From the NCBI GenBank assembly GCA_902778325.1, contig CACYWZ010000035.1, positions 1 to 33,374 of the forward strand: a stretch of 33,374 nt of DNA, given 5' to 3'. Below are positions 23,938 through 32,740 of the stretch, piece after piece. The notes below the pieces were generated by a model that was given only the letters and a program-made list of their open reading frames with translations, ran no database searches and had not been told where the DNA came from. Made by a program: the position numbers and the translations under genes. How positions within the stretch are numbered: the stretch's first letter is position 1; every line of letters starts with the position of its first letter. The DNA is from an uncultured Spirochaetaceae bacterium (GTDB taxonomy: Bacteria; Spirochaetota; Spirochaetia; Treponematales; Treponemataceae).

Positions 23938-25104
23938 ATGGCTGATTTTGAAAGAAAATATAAAGAAAATAAACCTGTAGTAGCAATTTGCTATGATTTT
24001 GATAAAACACTTTCCCCTGATGATATGCAGGCACAAGGTTTCATTCAGTCTGTAGGCTGTGATGTTGATAGTTTTTGGAAAGAATCTAATGGTAGAGCAA
24101 CAGATAATGATATGGATCAGAATCTTGCATATATGTATACCATGCTTGATAAATCCTATGGAAATTTCGTTTTTAATAAACAAAAACTCAGAGAATATGG
24201 TGCTCAAGTTGGATTATTCCCTGGTGTCGATTCATGGTTTGAAAGAATCAGAAATTATGGAAAAGAAAAAAGTGTAATAGTTGAACATTACATTATTTCA
24301 TCTGGCTTGAAAGAAATGATTGAAGGAACGTGTGTAGCAAATTCTTTTGAAAAAATATATGCAAGTTCTTTTTATTATGATGACAAAGGTGTAGCAAAAT
24401 GGCCAGCTCAGGTTGTTAATTACACAAATAAAACACAATTTCTTTTCAGGATTGAAAAAGGTGTTTTAGATATTAATGATCAAGGGGTAAATGATTACTT
24501 TGCGCCAGAAGATATTCGAGTTCCTTTTAGAAATATGATTTACATAGGTGATAGTGATACTGATATCCCATGTATGAAACTTGTAAATTCTTATGGGGGA
24601 CATTCTGTAGGAGTTTATAATCCCCATACTAACAAAAAAGAAAAAGTTTATAAGATGATGCATGACAATAGAATAAAGTATTTTGCAGCAGCAGATTATT
24701 CAGAGGGAAGTGATTTAGATGTGCTTGTAAAAGCTATTATTGATAGAACTTATTCAAATGAAATCCTCGAAAATATCCACTATGAGAATAAAAAAGAATA
24801 TGAAAAAAATGACGAGAATATTACAAAAGAACAGAAAGAGAGACGTTCTTTGATTCTTGACCTAGAAAACAGCGGTACTTTCAAAACAACTCATATGGTT
24901 GTTGAAAAAATGCGCAAAATTACCGAGTGGTCAGATTCAGAAAAAAATTGGCTTTTAGATATTGCAAATACAAATAGTCAGGTATGGGGTATCCTTGAAG
25001 ACAATGACGTTAAATCCTTTTTTAACTATATCTTAAAGGATATGAAAAATCTTTCAGAAAATGGTCAAGAAGTAAAATCTAAGATAGAGAAAGAAATATT
25101 ATGA
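23938..25104 (+). CDS. HAD-superfamily hydrolase in the restriction locus
   Basis: This 388-residue protein has HAD motif I at CYDFDKTLS (D20 and D22) and motif IV at MIYIGDSDTDIPCMKL. IISSGLKEMIEG supplies the motif II serine and KNK-type lysines follow. The class is a phosphatase of the phosphoserine-phosphatase type, soluble and cytoplasmic. About 120 residues after the HAD core (from about 270) are charged, helical and unlike other HAD proteins. GGGAG precedes ATG 23938. Proteins of this type recur inside type I restriction loci, but the substrate is unknown. Codon use is more A+T-rich than in hsdM. Confidence 0.85.
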   Translation: MADFERKYKENKPVVAICYDFDKTLSPDDMQAQGFIQSVGCDVDSFWKESNGRATDNDMDQNLAYMYTMLDKSYGNFVFNKQKLREYGAQVGLFPGVDSWFERIRNYGKEKSVIVEHYIISSGLKEMIEGTCVANSFEKIYASSFYYDDKGVAKWPAQVVNYTNKTQFLFRIEKGVLDINDQGVNDYFAPEDIRVPFRNMIYIGDSDTDIPCMKLVNSYGGHSVGVYNPHTNKKEKVYKMMHDNRIKYFAAADYSEGSDLDVLVKAIIDRTYSNEILENIHYENKKEYEKNDENITKEQKERRSLILDLENSGTFKTTHMVVEKMRKITEWSDSEKNWLLDIANTNSQVWGILEDNDVKSFFNYILKDMKNLSENGQEVKSKIEKEIL

Positions 25105-25118
25105 TATAATAATATGTA

Positions 25119-25135
25119 CATACATTTTGTATACG
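25119..25135. promoter_or_regulatory. Single copy of the array-3 palindrome before the DUF3990 gene
   Basis: Read on the minus strand, this is CGTATACAAAATGTATG, matching the array-3 motif CGTATACAnnnTGTATA at all but the last base. A TATAAT lies beside it at 25105-25110 and GGAGG follows at 25146. It is placed to act as an operator of the three-gene unit downstream. Confidence 0.55.
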
Positions 25136-25155
25136 ATGAAATATAGGAGGTAAAC

Positions 25156-25632
25156 ATGCTTTTATACCACGGCAGTAACATAGAAGTTTCAAATCCTCAA
25201 ATATTGGAATCAGACAGACGCCTTGATTTTGGTAAGGGATTTTATCTCACCTCCAGCTTTGATCAGGCTAAACGCTGGGCCGAATTAACCGTAAAAAGGC
25301 GTGAAACTGGAAAAGCAACAGTCTCTGTATTTGATTTTGATGATACTTCAGTTTCAGACTTAAAGATTCTTCATTTTACACAAGCTCAAAAAGAATGGCT
25401 TGAGTACGTTACAATGAACCGAAAAAATCAGGTAATTCCTAATGACGACTATGATATTGTAATTGGACCTGTTGCAAACGACAGGACAATGCCTGTTATA
25501 AGCCTTTATTTTGCAGGAATCTATGATATTGAAGAAACAATAAAAAGATTGATGCTGCAAAAATTGTGCGACCAGTATACTTTTAGAACTGAAAATGCAA
25601 TAAAAAAACTAAAGTTTCTGGAGGTAAAATAA
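25156..25632 (+). CDS. DUF3990 protein, ADP-ribosyltransferase-like toxin candidate
   Basis: This 158-residue protein opens with LLYHGS (H5) and continues with DFGKGFYLTSSFDQAKRWA (Y30). These match the first two catalytic positions of the H-Y-E group of ADP-ribosyltransferase folds, to which DUF3990 has been related. The third residue cannot be fixed from sequence alone. No signal peptide is present. It ends at the base before the next ATG and lies with two small genes in one unit headed by GGAGG and an operator-like palindrome. Toxin-antitoxin function is inferred from the unit and from the common DUF3990/DUF3791 pairing. Confidence 0.78.
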   Translation: MLLYHGSNIEVSNPQILESDRRLDFGKGFYLTSSFDQAKRWAELTVKRRETGKATVSVFDFDDTSVSDLKILHFTQAQKEWLEYVTMNRKNQVIPNDDYDIVIGPVANDRTMPVISLYFAGIYDIEETIKRLMLQKLCDQYTFRTENAIKKLKFLEVK

Positions 25633-25878
25633 ATGGAAAAAGAACTGCCATATATTCTTCAGTTTTATGATAACGAGGTTTCTCTGCTTATAAGCAATAA
25701 GTATGGATATTCAATTATGGACTCACTCAGAAAATTCTTATTTTCTAAGACCTATCAGATGCTTTGTAATCCAGAACTTGAAATGTGGGAATTTAGTCCT
25801 GCAGGTATTTTTGATATGTGGGAAGCTGAACTTGTTACAGGAGAACCTCGCAATTCCTTGTATTTAAGGAGAGATTAA
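25633..25878 (+). CDS. Small unknown protein of the DUF3990 unit
   Basis: The 81 residues are not recognised. The protein is acidic, with no membrane segment and aromatic-rich phrases (ILQFYDNEV, EMWEFSPAGIFDMWEAEL). Its ATG follows the DUF3990 stop directly, and the ribosome site GGAGG is inside the DUF3990 gene. It could be a second toxin partner or the antitoxin. Confidence 0.7.
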   Translation: MEKELPYILQFYDNEVSLLISNKYGYSIMDSLRKFLFSKTYQMLCNPELEMWEFSPAGIFDMWEAELVTGEPRNSLYLRRD

Positions 25879-26082
25879 ATGTCAAAAGAAATGGAATTCT
25901 TTACTTTCCTTATGGAGCAATACGCACGCTATAAAAATACAACAGCAGATAAGATTCTTCATAAACTTGATGAATTAAATCTAACTGATTATGTTTTTAA
26001 TATGTATGAAATGTATCATAGCGAAGCTCTGGAAAATGCTTTTGCAGATATAGATAAGCTTATTGAAAGCAAGACCAAATGA
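25879..26082 (+). CDS. DUF3791 family protein, possible antitoxin
   Basis: This 67-residue protein matches DUF3791: EFFTFLMEQYARYKNTTADKI, then LNLTDYVFNMYEMYH and a closing ALENAFADIDKLIE. Proteins of this family are small, helical and usually encoded beside DUF3990 genes. Its start directly abuts the stop of the preceding gene and AAGGAGAG lies ahead of it. It ends 18 nt before hsdR, so hsdR may be read with it. Confidence 0.78.
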   Translation: MSKEMEFFTFLMEQYARYKNTTADKILHKLDELNLTDYVFNMYEMYHSEALENAFADIDKLIESKTK

Positions 26083-26100
26083 TAAAAAGAGAGAAAGACT

Positions 26101-29100
26101 ATGAACTTTGATTTTCTGAAACAATATTCTGAATTAAGCGATTTGTATAATTACTGCAATCAGGCAGAAGTTTTTGTCACTCAGTTTCCTGATGCTTCTG
26201 TGCGTTCTGCCCGCAATGGCTTGGAATGTGCAATCAAACTTTTTTATATAACAAAGTATGGGCAATATTCAGAAAACTCAGACCTTTTTGGTCTTATTGA
26301 AGATTACAAGTTCAAAGCATATCTTGAAGAGCCGCAGTTAAGCGCCGTTCACAATGTCCGAAAGCTCGGAAACATGGCAAGTCATGCAGAACCTATTAAC
26401 AACCGTATGGCGCTTCTCTGTTTGCATTCGCTTTACGACTCTGTTTGTGAGATATTAAAGTTTCTCGGAATCATTCCCTCTTATCTTCCGTTCAACAAAG
26501 ACGCGGTAACAGGTATTATTTCTAATGCCTCCGAAGCAGAAAAGACAAAAAAGAAGATTGTCATAAAAGTAAAAAAATCCGCCTTTACTCAAGCTCAGAA
26601 AGGAAAAATCGCAACTGACACAAAGATGACGAGCAGCATTGATTACACGGAAGCTGAAACTCGTGCAGCTCTCATCAATATGGATCTTCGTGAAGCTGGC
26701 TGGTCTGTTTGTGATATTAAGGAAGCCGTTAAAGCAGAAACTGCTTGCATTGAAACAAAACTTACTAATATTCCTGTTTCTAGTGATTTTCCCACAGGAG
26801 TTGGCTATGCAGACTATGTTCTTTATGACACCGACGGAAAACCTCTCGCCGTTATTGAAGCAAAACGCACTTGCAAAGATGTGGACACTGGTGCAAAACA
26901 GGCAAAAATCTATGCTCAGGCACTAAAAGACAAGTTTGGCATAATGCCTGTTATTTTCTATACAAACGGCTATCAGATTTATATGATTGATGGAGTCGGA
27001 GGTCCTGCCCGCCGTGTATTTGGTTATTATTCATTAAAAGAACTCCATTCTCTTATTGTTCGTCGCAAACTTGGCGCAATCAAAGATACTCGTGTAAATA
27101 AAGAAATCTCTGACCGCTATTTTATTCAAAACGCATGTACGGCTGTTTGTACTGCTTATTCTGGTTTTAAGCGAAAAGCTTTGAATGTTATGGCAACAGG
27201 AACAGGAAAGACTCGTTTTGCTATTTCTCTTGTTGATATTTTAATGCGCAATGACTGGGTAAAAAATGTTTTGTTTCTTGCAGATAGAACAGAACTTGTT
27301 GATCAGGCAAAAAAGGCTTTTGCAAAATATCTTCCTAATGCAACTCTTTGTGCAATTTCAGAAGTAAGCGGAAGTCAGCGTGATTTTGATGCGAATGTTA
27401 TTTTGAGCACTTACCCCACAATGCTTAATCTTCTTGATACAGATGAAAAGACATTTGGAATTGGCAGGTTTGATTTAATCATCATCGATGAATGTCATCG
27501 TTCTTGTTACAACAAATATCAAGCTATCTTTCACTATTTTGATTCTCTTGTTTTAGGTCTTACTGCAACTCCAAAAGACCAGGAAGGTCAGGAAGATACA
27601 TATTCTTTGTTTGGTCTGGAAGTCGGTCACCCAACATTCAGCTATGACTACCCTACCGCTGTTCAAGAAGGCTTCCTTGTGGATTATGCTGCTATTGACA
27701 AAACAACGGCACGACTAAAGAATGGTGCAAAATATTCTGAACTTACTAATGCTGAAAAGAAAGAATATGATAAAGTTTTTGCTGATGAAGGAGCTTTACC
27801 TGATAATCTAAAAGAAAAACAGGGCAATGAGTTCTACAAAAATATTATCAATATTCCAACAATCAAGCTTGTTCTTGAAACATTGATGAATGAGGGGCTT
27901 CGCGTAGACAATGGCGAAAGGCTTGGAAAATCCATCATTTTTGCAGTAGACCACGACCATGCAGAAAAAATCGTAAAAACTTTTAAAGATGTTTATCCTG
28001 ACAAAGGAGATGATTACTGTCAGCTTGTAGATTACAGTGTAAGCAAGGCGGGAGCAATTATTGATGATTTTAAAATGCCTGAAAAAGAACCAATAATTGC
28101 TGTTTCAGTAGATATGCTCGACACTGGAATTGACGTGCCAGAAGTTTTGAATCTTGTCTTCTTTAAGAGAGTGTATTCTGTAATTAAATTCTGGCAGATG
28201 ATTGGTCGTGGAACTCGTGTCTGCAAAGATTTTAATGTGTTCAGTCCTTCAAAAGAATTCTTTGGAAAAGGAAAAGAAGGAATTACAAATGCAGAGCTAA
28301 AGTCTTATTCAGAAAAACAGGGTTTTTACATTTTTGACTTCTGTGACAACTTTGATTTCTTTGACATAAATCCTAAAGGCAAGATTACTGGCGGGGGCTT
28401 GAATCTTTCTCAGAAAATCTTTGAGCTTAAACTTGATATGGTTTATGAGCTCCAGAACCGTGAGCATCAGGAAAATGAAGAACACGTTAAGTTTTACAAT
28501 AAATGGAAAGGTGAACTTATTTCTATTGTTCAGAATCTTGATAAAAACCACATCAATGTCCGCTATAACTTAAAGGAGGTTGATAAATATTCAGACAGTA
28601 AGACTTGGGATTATGTTACGCCATTGATGATTGCAGAAATCAAGAAAGTTATAACTCCTCTGATTGACCCTATTGGTGGGGAATCCAGTGCAAAAATATT
28701 TGATGTCTGGATATTTAATATTGAACTTTCTCATTTGGTTGGTGAAGAAGATTACAGTAAGCCTCTTCAGAAAGTTACAACAATAATTTCCCAGTTGCTT
28801 AATATGCAGACTATACCTGAAATCAAGGTCAAATCTGAAATTCTAAAAACTTTCCTTTCAACAGAATTCTGGGCAGAAGTTACTGTTTCCAAGTTTGAGT
28901 TGGTACGAACAGAAGTGCGTGATTTAATCAAATATCTTGATGCTCCAAACAAGAAAGTTGTTGAAACAAATTTCAAAGATGAAGTGATTAAAAAAGATAG
29001 CAAGCATATCAATCCTCAGTTTAAGAACTATAAGCAGAGAGTAATTGATTACCTTGCAGAAACAACAGACTGTGAAGCTGTAAACAAAATCAAGAATATT

Positions 29101-29472
29101 GAGCCATTGAATGAAAAAGACATTCAAGATTTGCAGCATATTCTTTGTGAAGAACTTGGTACTCAGGCAGATTATGATGCTATTTCTGAAGGAGCTCCTT
29201 TTGGAGTTTTTGTCCGAAGAATTGTTGGAATGAATCCAGAAGCGGTAACAAAACTCTTGAGCGAATATCTTTCAAAATACAACTTTAATCCAGCCCAGGA
29301 AGAATTCTTGCATCAGATTGTAACATTTGTTCTTCAGAATGGTGACATTGAAGTCAAAAATCTTATTAAAGATGATCCATTCAAATCTATGGACTTTACT
29401 GAACTGTTTGATGGAAATGTTGTTCCAGTTACGGAATTTGTTTCATACTTGCATAAATCAATTGCGGCGTAA
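26101..29472 (+). CDS. hsdR: Type I restriction endonuclease, motor/nuclease subunit
   Basis: This 1123-residue protein cuts unmodified DNA after ATP-driven translocation. Order of parts: a DUF4145 domain (about 10-125), a Lys-rich linker, the HsdR nuclease domain with D238 and E253-A-K255 (PD-(D/E)xK), a superfamily 2 helicase with Walker A ATGTGKT (365-371), DECH (463-466), TATPK, and motif VI MIGRGTR, and a C-terminal EcoEI-type domain (about 930-1110). All catalytic motifs are intact, so the enzyme should be active. It starts after the DUF3791 gene with AAAGAGAG upstream. The usual hsdR-hsdM-hsdS set is complete here but spread over 10 kb. Confidence 0.95.
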   Translation: MNFDFLKQYSELSDLYNYCNQAEVFVTQFPDASVRSARNGLECAIKLFYITKYGQYSENSDLFGLIEDYKFKAYLEEPQLSAVHNVRKLGNMASHAEPINNRMALLCLHSLYDSVCEILKFLGIIPSYLPFNKDAVTGIISNASEAEKTKKKIVIKVKKSAFTQAQKGKIATDTKMTSSIDYTEAETRAALINMDLREAGWSVCDIKEAVKAETACIETKLTNIPVSSDFPTGVGYADYVLYDTDGKPLAVIEAKRTCKDVDTGAKQAKIYAQALKDKFGIMPVIFYTNGYQIYMIDGVGGPARRVFGYYSLKELHSLIVRRKLGAIKDTRVNKEISDRYFIQNACTAVCTAYSGFKRKALNVMATGTGKTRFAISLVDILMRNDWVKNVLFLADRTELVDQAKKAFAKYLPNATLCAISEVSGSQRDFDANVILSTYPTMLNLLDTDEKTFGIGRFDLIIIDECHRSCYNKYQAIFHYFDSLVLGLTATPKDQEGQEDTYSLFGLEVGHPTFSYDYPTAVQEGFLVDYAAIDKTTARLKNGAKYSELTNAEKKEYDKVFADEGALPDNLKEKQGNEFYKNIINIPTIKLVLETLMNEGLRVDNGERLGKSIIFAVDHDHAEKIVKTFKDVYPDKGDDYCQLVDYSVSKAGAIIDDFKMPEKEPIIAVSVDMLDTGIDVPEVLNLVFFKRVYSVIKFWQMIGRGTRVCKDFNVFSPSKEFFGKGKEGITNAELKSYSEKQGFYIFDFCDNFDFFDINPKGKITGGGLNLSQKIFELKLDMVYELQNREHQENEEHVKFYNKWKGELISIVQNLDKNHINVRYNLKEVDKYSDSKTWDYVTPLMIAEIKKVITPLIDPIGGESSAKIFDVWIFNIELSHLVGEEDYSKPLQKVTTIISQLLNMQTIPEIKVKSEILKTFLSTEFWAEVTVSKFELVRTEVRDLIKYLDAPNKKVVETNFKDEVIKKDSKHINPQFKNYKQRVIDYLAETTDCEAVNKIKNIEPLNEKDIQDLQHILCEELGTQADYDAISEGAPFGVFVRRIVGMNPEAVTKLLSEYLSKYNFNPAQEEFLHQIVTFVLQNGDIEVKNLIKDDPFKSMDFTELFDGNVVPVTEFVSYLHKSIAA

Positions 29473-29509
29473 TAGGAATGTATAGTTACAGAAAATGTAA
29501 TATTCATGC

Positions 29510-29621
29510 AGGAACGAAAGTAGAAATTTGGTAGTTCTGAAATGTATTTTTGGGTGTAAGATAATTCTTTTCTGCGATTTCGGATTGCCTGACCGAGCGA
29601 AACGGAATCATTTACCTGCAT
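29510..29621 (-). pseudogene. Remnant of a HipB-like (XRE) regulator
   Basis: ATG 29621, with GGAG seven bases upstream, begins VNDSVSLGQAIRNRRKEL and SYTQKYISEL, the first helices of a HipB/Y4mF-type helix-turn-helix. Similarity ends after about 36 residues, where the frame runs into antisense of hsdR. No hipA is present. It marks the right border of the island. Confidence 0.6.
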
Positions 29622-29677
29622 TGTTTTCTCCTGTAAATATAGCCGAACGGCGTTGTCAACGATTGTTTTGAGATGTT

Positions 29678-29713
29678 AAAAAAATCCCCCGCACACTTTT
29701 GTACGAGGGATTA
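29678..29713 (-). terminator. Rho-independent terminator of ppdK
   Basis: On the minus strand AATCCCTCGTAC pairs with GTGCGGGGGATT-type sequence over twelve positions (a few G-U), with a 6-nt loop, and a run of seven T follows. It lies 55 bases after the ppdK stop. The plus strand lacks a U-tract. Confidence 0.9.
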
Positions 29714-29767
29714 TTCGTTACTGCAAAATTATTTTATCAAGTCGCTATATAAAACAAGCGTCAGAAC

Positions 29768-32455
29768 TTATTTTGAAGCCTTGATAACTGCCTGTGCGCC
29801 TGCAAGACGAGCTGCTGGAACACGGAACGGTGAACAAGAAACATAGTTCAAACCGAGCTTGTAGCAAAGTGCGATAGAAGCTGGGTCTCCACCGTGCTCA
29901 CCACAGATTCCGAGGTGAAGGTCAGTCTTAACCTTGCGTCCCTTCTCTTCTGCCAAGCCAATCATTACACCTACGCCGTCCTCATCAAGAGTCTTGAATG
30001 GGTCTGTGAGAAGAACTTTCTGGTCAAGGTAAGAATCGATGAACTTAGAGTAGTCATCGCGGCTGAAGCCGAATGTTGTCTGAGTAAGGTCGTTTGTTCC
30101 GAATGAGAAGAAGTCTGCGTACTCAGCAATCTTGTCAGCTGTAGCTGCTGCGCGTGGGAACTCAATCATAGAACCAATCTGGAACTTGAGAGATGTTCCG
30201 AGCTCTTTGTTAACGTTAGCAATAACAGCTTCTGCTTGTGCGCGAATCTGCTTCAATTCTGCGAATGTTGTTACATTCGGAATCATAATGCGAACATCGT
30301 GCTTGAGTCCTTCTTTCTCTGCCTGTGCTGTAGCGCGAGCGATAGCCTCAACCTGTGTCTCGTAAATCTCAGGATATGTGATAGCCAAGCGGCAACCACG
30401 GTGTCCGAGCATTGGATTGTGCTCATTGAGCTCAGCATACTTCTTGTTGATTACCTCAACAGCAACACCGAGTTTCTTTGCAAGAGCAGAAGCAAGCTCT
30501 GGAGTCTCAGCCTGTACGAACTCGTTAAGCGGCGGGTCGAGCAAGCGGATTGTAACAGCGCGACCTTCCATAGTCTTGATGATGCCATAGAAGTCTTTCT
30601 GCTGCAATGGGAGAATTTCCTTTAGGTTTGCCTTTCTCTCTTCTGTTGTGTCAGAAATAATCATCTTCTGGAATGAAGTGAGTTTTGGCTCTTCAAAGAA
30701 CATGTGCTCTGTGCGGCAAAGACCGATACCAGCTGCACCGAAGCGGAATGCCTGTGGAGCTTCGTTCTGCTCTGCGTTTGCAAGAACATCGAATCCCTTA
30801 ACAGTCTTTCCAGACGGAGTTGTGCGAACGCTCTTAGCGCGAACTTCATCAGCCCAGCTCAAGAATGTCTCGAGGTCGCCAGAAACAGCAGCAGGAGTTA
30901 CAGGGATTTCAGAACCGTAAACGTTACCTGTTGAGCCGTCGATAGAAATTACATCGCCCTTCTTGAACTCTTTTCCGCCGATTGTAACAGTGTCTTTTCC
31001 TGTGAATACAACGTCTGAACAACCACAAACACAAGGTGTTCCCATACCACGAGCAACAACAGCAGCGTGTGATGTGCGTCCACCAGTTGAAGTCAAGATA
31101 CCCTGTGCAACATACATACCCGCGATGTCGTCTGGAGATGTCTCTTTGCGAACGAGGATAACTTTCTTTCCAGCCTTGTCCCATTCAACAGCTTCTTCTG
31201 CTGTGAAGACAATCTGACCACAACCTGCTCCAGGAGATGCGTTGAGAGCTGATGCCAAAGGCTTTGCGCTCTTCAATGCCTTTGCCTCAAACTGTGGGTG
31301 GAGGAGCTGGTCAAGCTGATCTGGCTTTACGCGAAGAAGAGCCTGCTCTTTTGTAATCATTCCCTCTGCAACCATGTCTACAGCCATCTTTACAGCTGCA
31401 GGACCTGTTCTCTTTCCGTTGCGGCACTGGAGCATGAAGAGCTTTCCTTCCTGAACAGTGAACTCCATATCCTGCATATCGTGATAGTGAGCTTCGAGGC
31501 GGTCGCGGATTGTAGAGATTTCCTTAAAAATCTCTGGCTGCTGCTTCTCAAGAGCAGAAATATCCATTGGAGTGCGGATACCAGCAACAACGTCTTCACC
31601 CTGAGCGTTGATGAGGTACTCTGCCATAAAGTGGTTCTCACCTGTTGATGGGTCGCGAGAGAATGCAACACCAGTTCCAGATGTATCGCCCATGTTACCA
31701 AAGACCATAGCCATAACAGTAACAGCTGTTCCCTTGATAACGTTCTCGTCGATATTGTTGAGCTTGCGGTAGATGATAGCGCGCTCGTTCATCCAAGAAC
31801 CGAATACAGCTCCGATAGCTCCCCACATCTGAACCTGTGGATCCTGTGGGAAGTCCTCGCCCTTCTCTTTCTTGTACATTGCCTTGTACTTTGTAACGAT
31901 TTCCTGAAGCTCTTCTGTTGTAAGCTCAACGTCTTCTTTGATACCGCGGTGTGATTTTACCTCTGCGATAATCTCTTCGAACTTGTCGTGCTCAACGCCC
32001 ATTGCAACGTTACCATACATCTGGATAAAGCGACGGTAAGCGTCCCAAGCAAAGCGAGGATTATTTGTCTTGTTTGCAAGACCAAGAACTGATTTATCGT
32101 TAAGACCGAGGTTGAGGATTGTATCCATCATACCTGGCATAGATTCAGCAGCACCAGAGCGAACAGAAACGAGCAATGGATCGTTCTCATCTCCGAGCTT
32201 CTTGCCGAATGTTGTTTCGAGCTTGTTCAAATACTCTGCAACTTCCTTATCAAGACCAGCAGGGTATTTCTTTCCCAATTTATAATATTCCTGACATACG
32301 TCAATAGAAATTGTAAATCCCGGTGGAACTGGCAAACTCAAAGGAGCTTTTGCCATCTGAGCAAGGTTTGCACCCTTACCACCAAGAATAGGACGCATTG
32401 ACTCATCGCCCTCTGCGTCTCCGTTGCCAAAAAAGTACACATACTTTGTAGCCAT
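29768..32455 (-). CDS. ppdK: Pyruvate, phosphate dikinase
   Basis: This 895-residue enzyme interconverts pyruvate, ATP and Pi with phosphoenolpyruvate, AMP and PPi; in anaerobes it often runs as PPi-saving glycolysis. The N-terminal nucleotide-binding domain (GGKGANLAQM, VRSGAAESMPGMMDTILNLG), the phosphohistidine loop GGRTSHAAVVARGMGTPCVCG and the C-terminal PEP/pyruvate barrel with FGTNDLTQ and LGICGEHGGDP (catalytic Cys) are all intact. The length matches the family. ATG 32455 is chosen for the standard N-terminus MATKYVYFFG, with GGAGA ten bases upstream. It has its own promoter and terminator, so it is transcribed alone. Confidence 0.97.
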   Translation of the reverse strand: MATKYVYFFGNGDAEGDESMRPILGGKGANLAQMAKAPLSLPVPPGFTISIDVCQEYYKLGKKYPAGLDKEVAEYLNKLETTFGKKLGDENDPLLVSVRSGAAESMPGMMDTILNLGLNDKSVLGLANKTNNPRFAWDAYRRFIQMYGNVAMGVEHDKFEEIIAEVKSHRGIKEDVELTTEELQEIVTKYKAMYKKEKGEDFPQDPQVQMWGAIGAVFGSWMNERAIIYRKLNNIDENVIKGTAVTVMAMVFGNMGDTSGTGVAFSRDPSTGENHFMAEYLINAQGEDVVAGIRTPMDISALEKQQPEIFKEISTIRDRLEAHYHDMQDMEFTVQEGKLFMLQCRNGKRTGPAAVKMAVDMVAEGMITKEQALLRVKPDQLDQLLHPQFEAKALKSAKPLASALNASPGAGCGQIVFTAEEAVEWDKAGKKVILVRKETSPDDIAGMYVAQGILTSTGGRTSHAAVVARGMGTPCVCGCSDVVFTGKDTVTIGGKEFKKGDVISIDGSTGNVYGSEIPVTPAAVSGDLETFLSWADEVRAKSVRTTPSGKTVKGFDVLANAEQNEAPQAFRFGAAGIGLCRTEHMFFEEPKLTSFQKMIISDTTEERKANLKEILPLQQKDFYGIIKTMEGRAVTIRLLDPPLNEFVQAETPELASALAKKLGVAVEVINKKYAELNEHNPMLGHRGCRLAITYPEIYETQVEAIARATAQAEKEGLKHDVRIMIPNVTTFAELKQIRAQAEAVIANVNKELGTSLKFQIGSMIEFPRAAATADKIAEYADFFSFGTNDLTQTTFGFSRDDYSKFIDSYLDQKVLLTDPFKTLDEDGVGVMIGLAEEKGRKVKTDLHLGICGEHGGDPASIALCYKLGLNYVSCSPFRVPAARLAGAQAVIKASK

Positions 32456-32490
32456 GAAAATTTTTCTCCAAAAAAGATTGATATTGTTTA

Positions 32491-32519
32491 AAAATAATGC
32501 CATTTCTTATTGCTGTCAA
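32491..32519 (-). promoter_or_regulatory. Promoter of ppdK
   Basis: A perfect TTGACA (32514-32519, minus strand), a 17-bp spacer and TATTTT (32491-32496) precede the ppdK leader of about 30 nt, which carries GGAGA. Confidence 0.6.
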
Positions 32520-32594
32520 CATAAAAACATTGTTATTTTTGAAAAAAGCGTTATTTCGTGCATTCTTTTTACCGATTTTTATCAGTTTTTCGTT

Positions 32595-32647
32595 TGTACA
32601 AAATCTATGCATAGAAAAAGCAAGTATACATTTTGCACGGTGCATAG
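32595..32647. repeat. Element related to array 3, with a 33-bp direct repeat
   Basis: TAGAAAAAGCA followed by GTATACATTTTG (32612-32635) parallels the array-3 unit around 19115-19140, where TAGAAAAAGCA is followed by CGTATACAGTTTG. TGCATAG occurs at 32608 and 32641. It lies in the divergent gap between ppdK and the GH8 gene. It may be a degenerate copy of the same binding site. Confidence 0.4.
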
Positions 32648-32703
32648 TATTTTTCCAATGCAAAAAGTCTGTGTATTAAAATTCTTTGATAAAAAACAAT
32701 AAA

Positions 32704-32732
32704 TTGACTTATCGGTTAATTGCCTTTATTCT
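32704..32732 (+). promoter_or_regulatory. Promoter of the GH8 gene, probably leaderless
   Basis: TTGACT (32704-32709), a 17-bp spacer and TATTCT (32727-32732) are followed by eight bases and ATG 32741. An in-frame TGA at 32732-32734 excludes any earlier start. No Shine-Dalgarno is present. Confidence 0.65.
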
Positions 32733-32740
32733 GAAAAAAT

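Noticed and set aside
23938-24300. HAD protein as plain phosphoserine phosphatase of serine synthesis
   Set aside because: It is much longer than SerB, lies in a restriction locus and has an unfamiliar C-terminal part.
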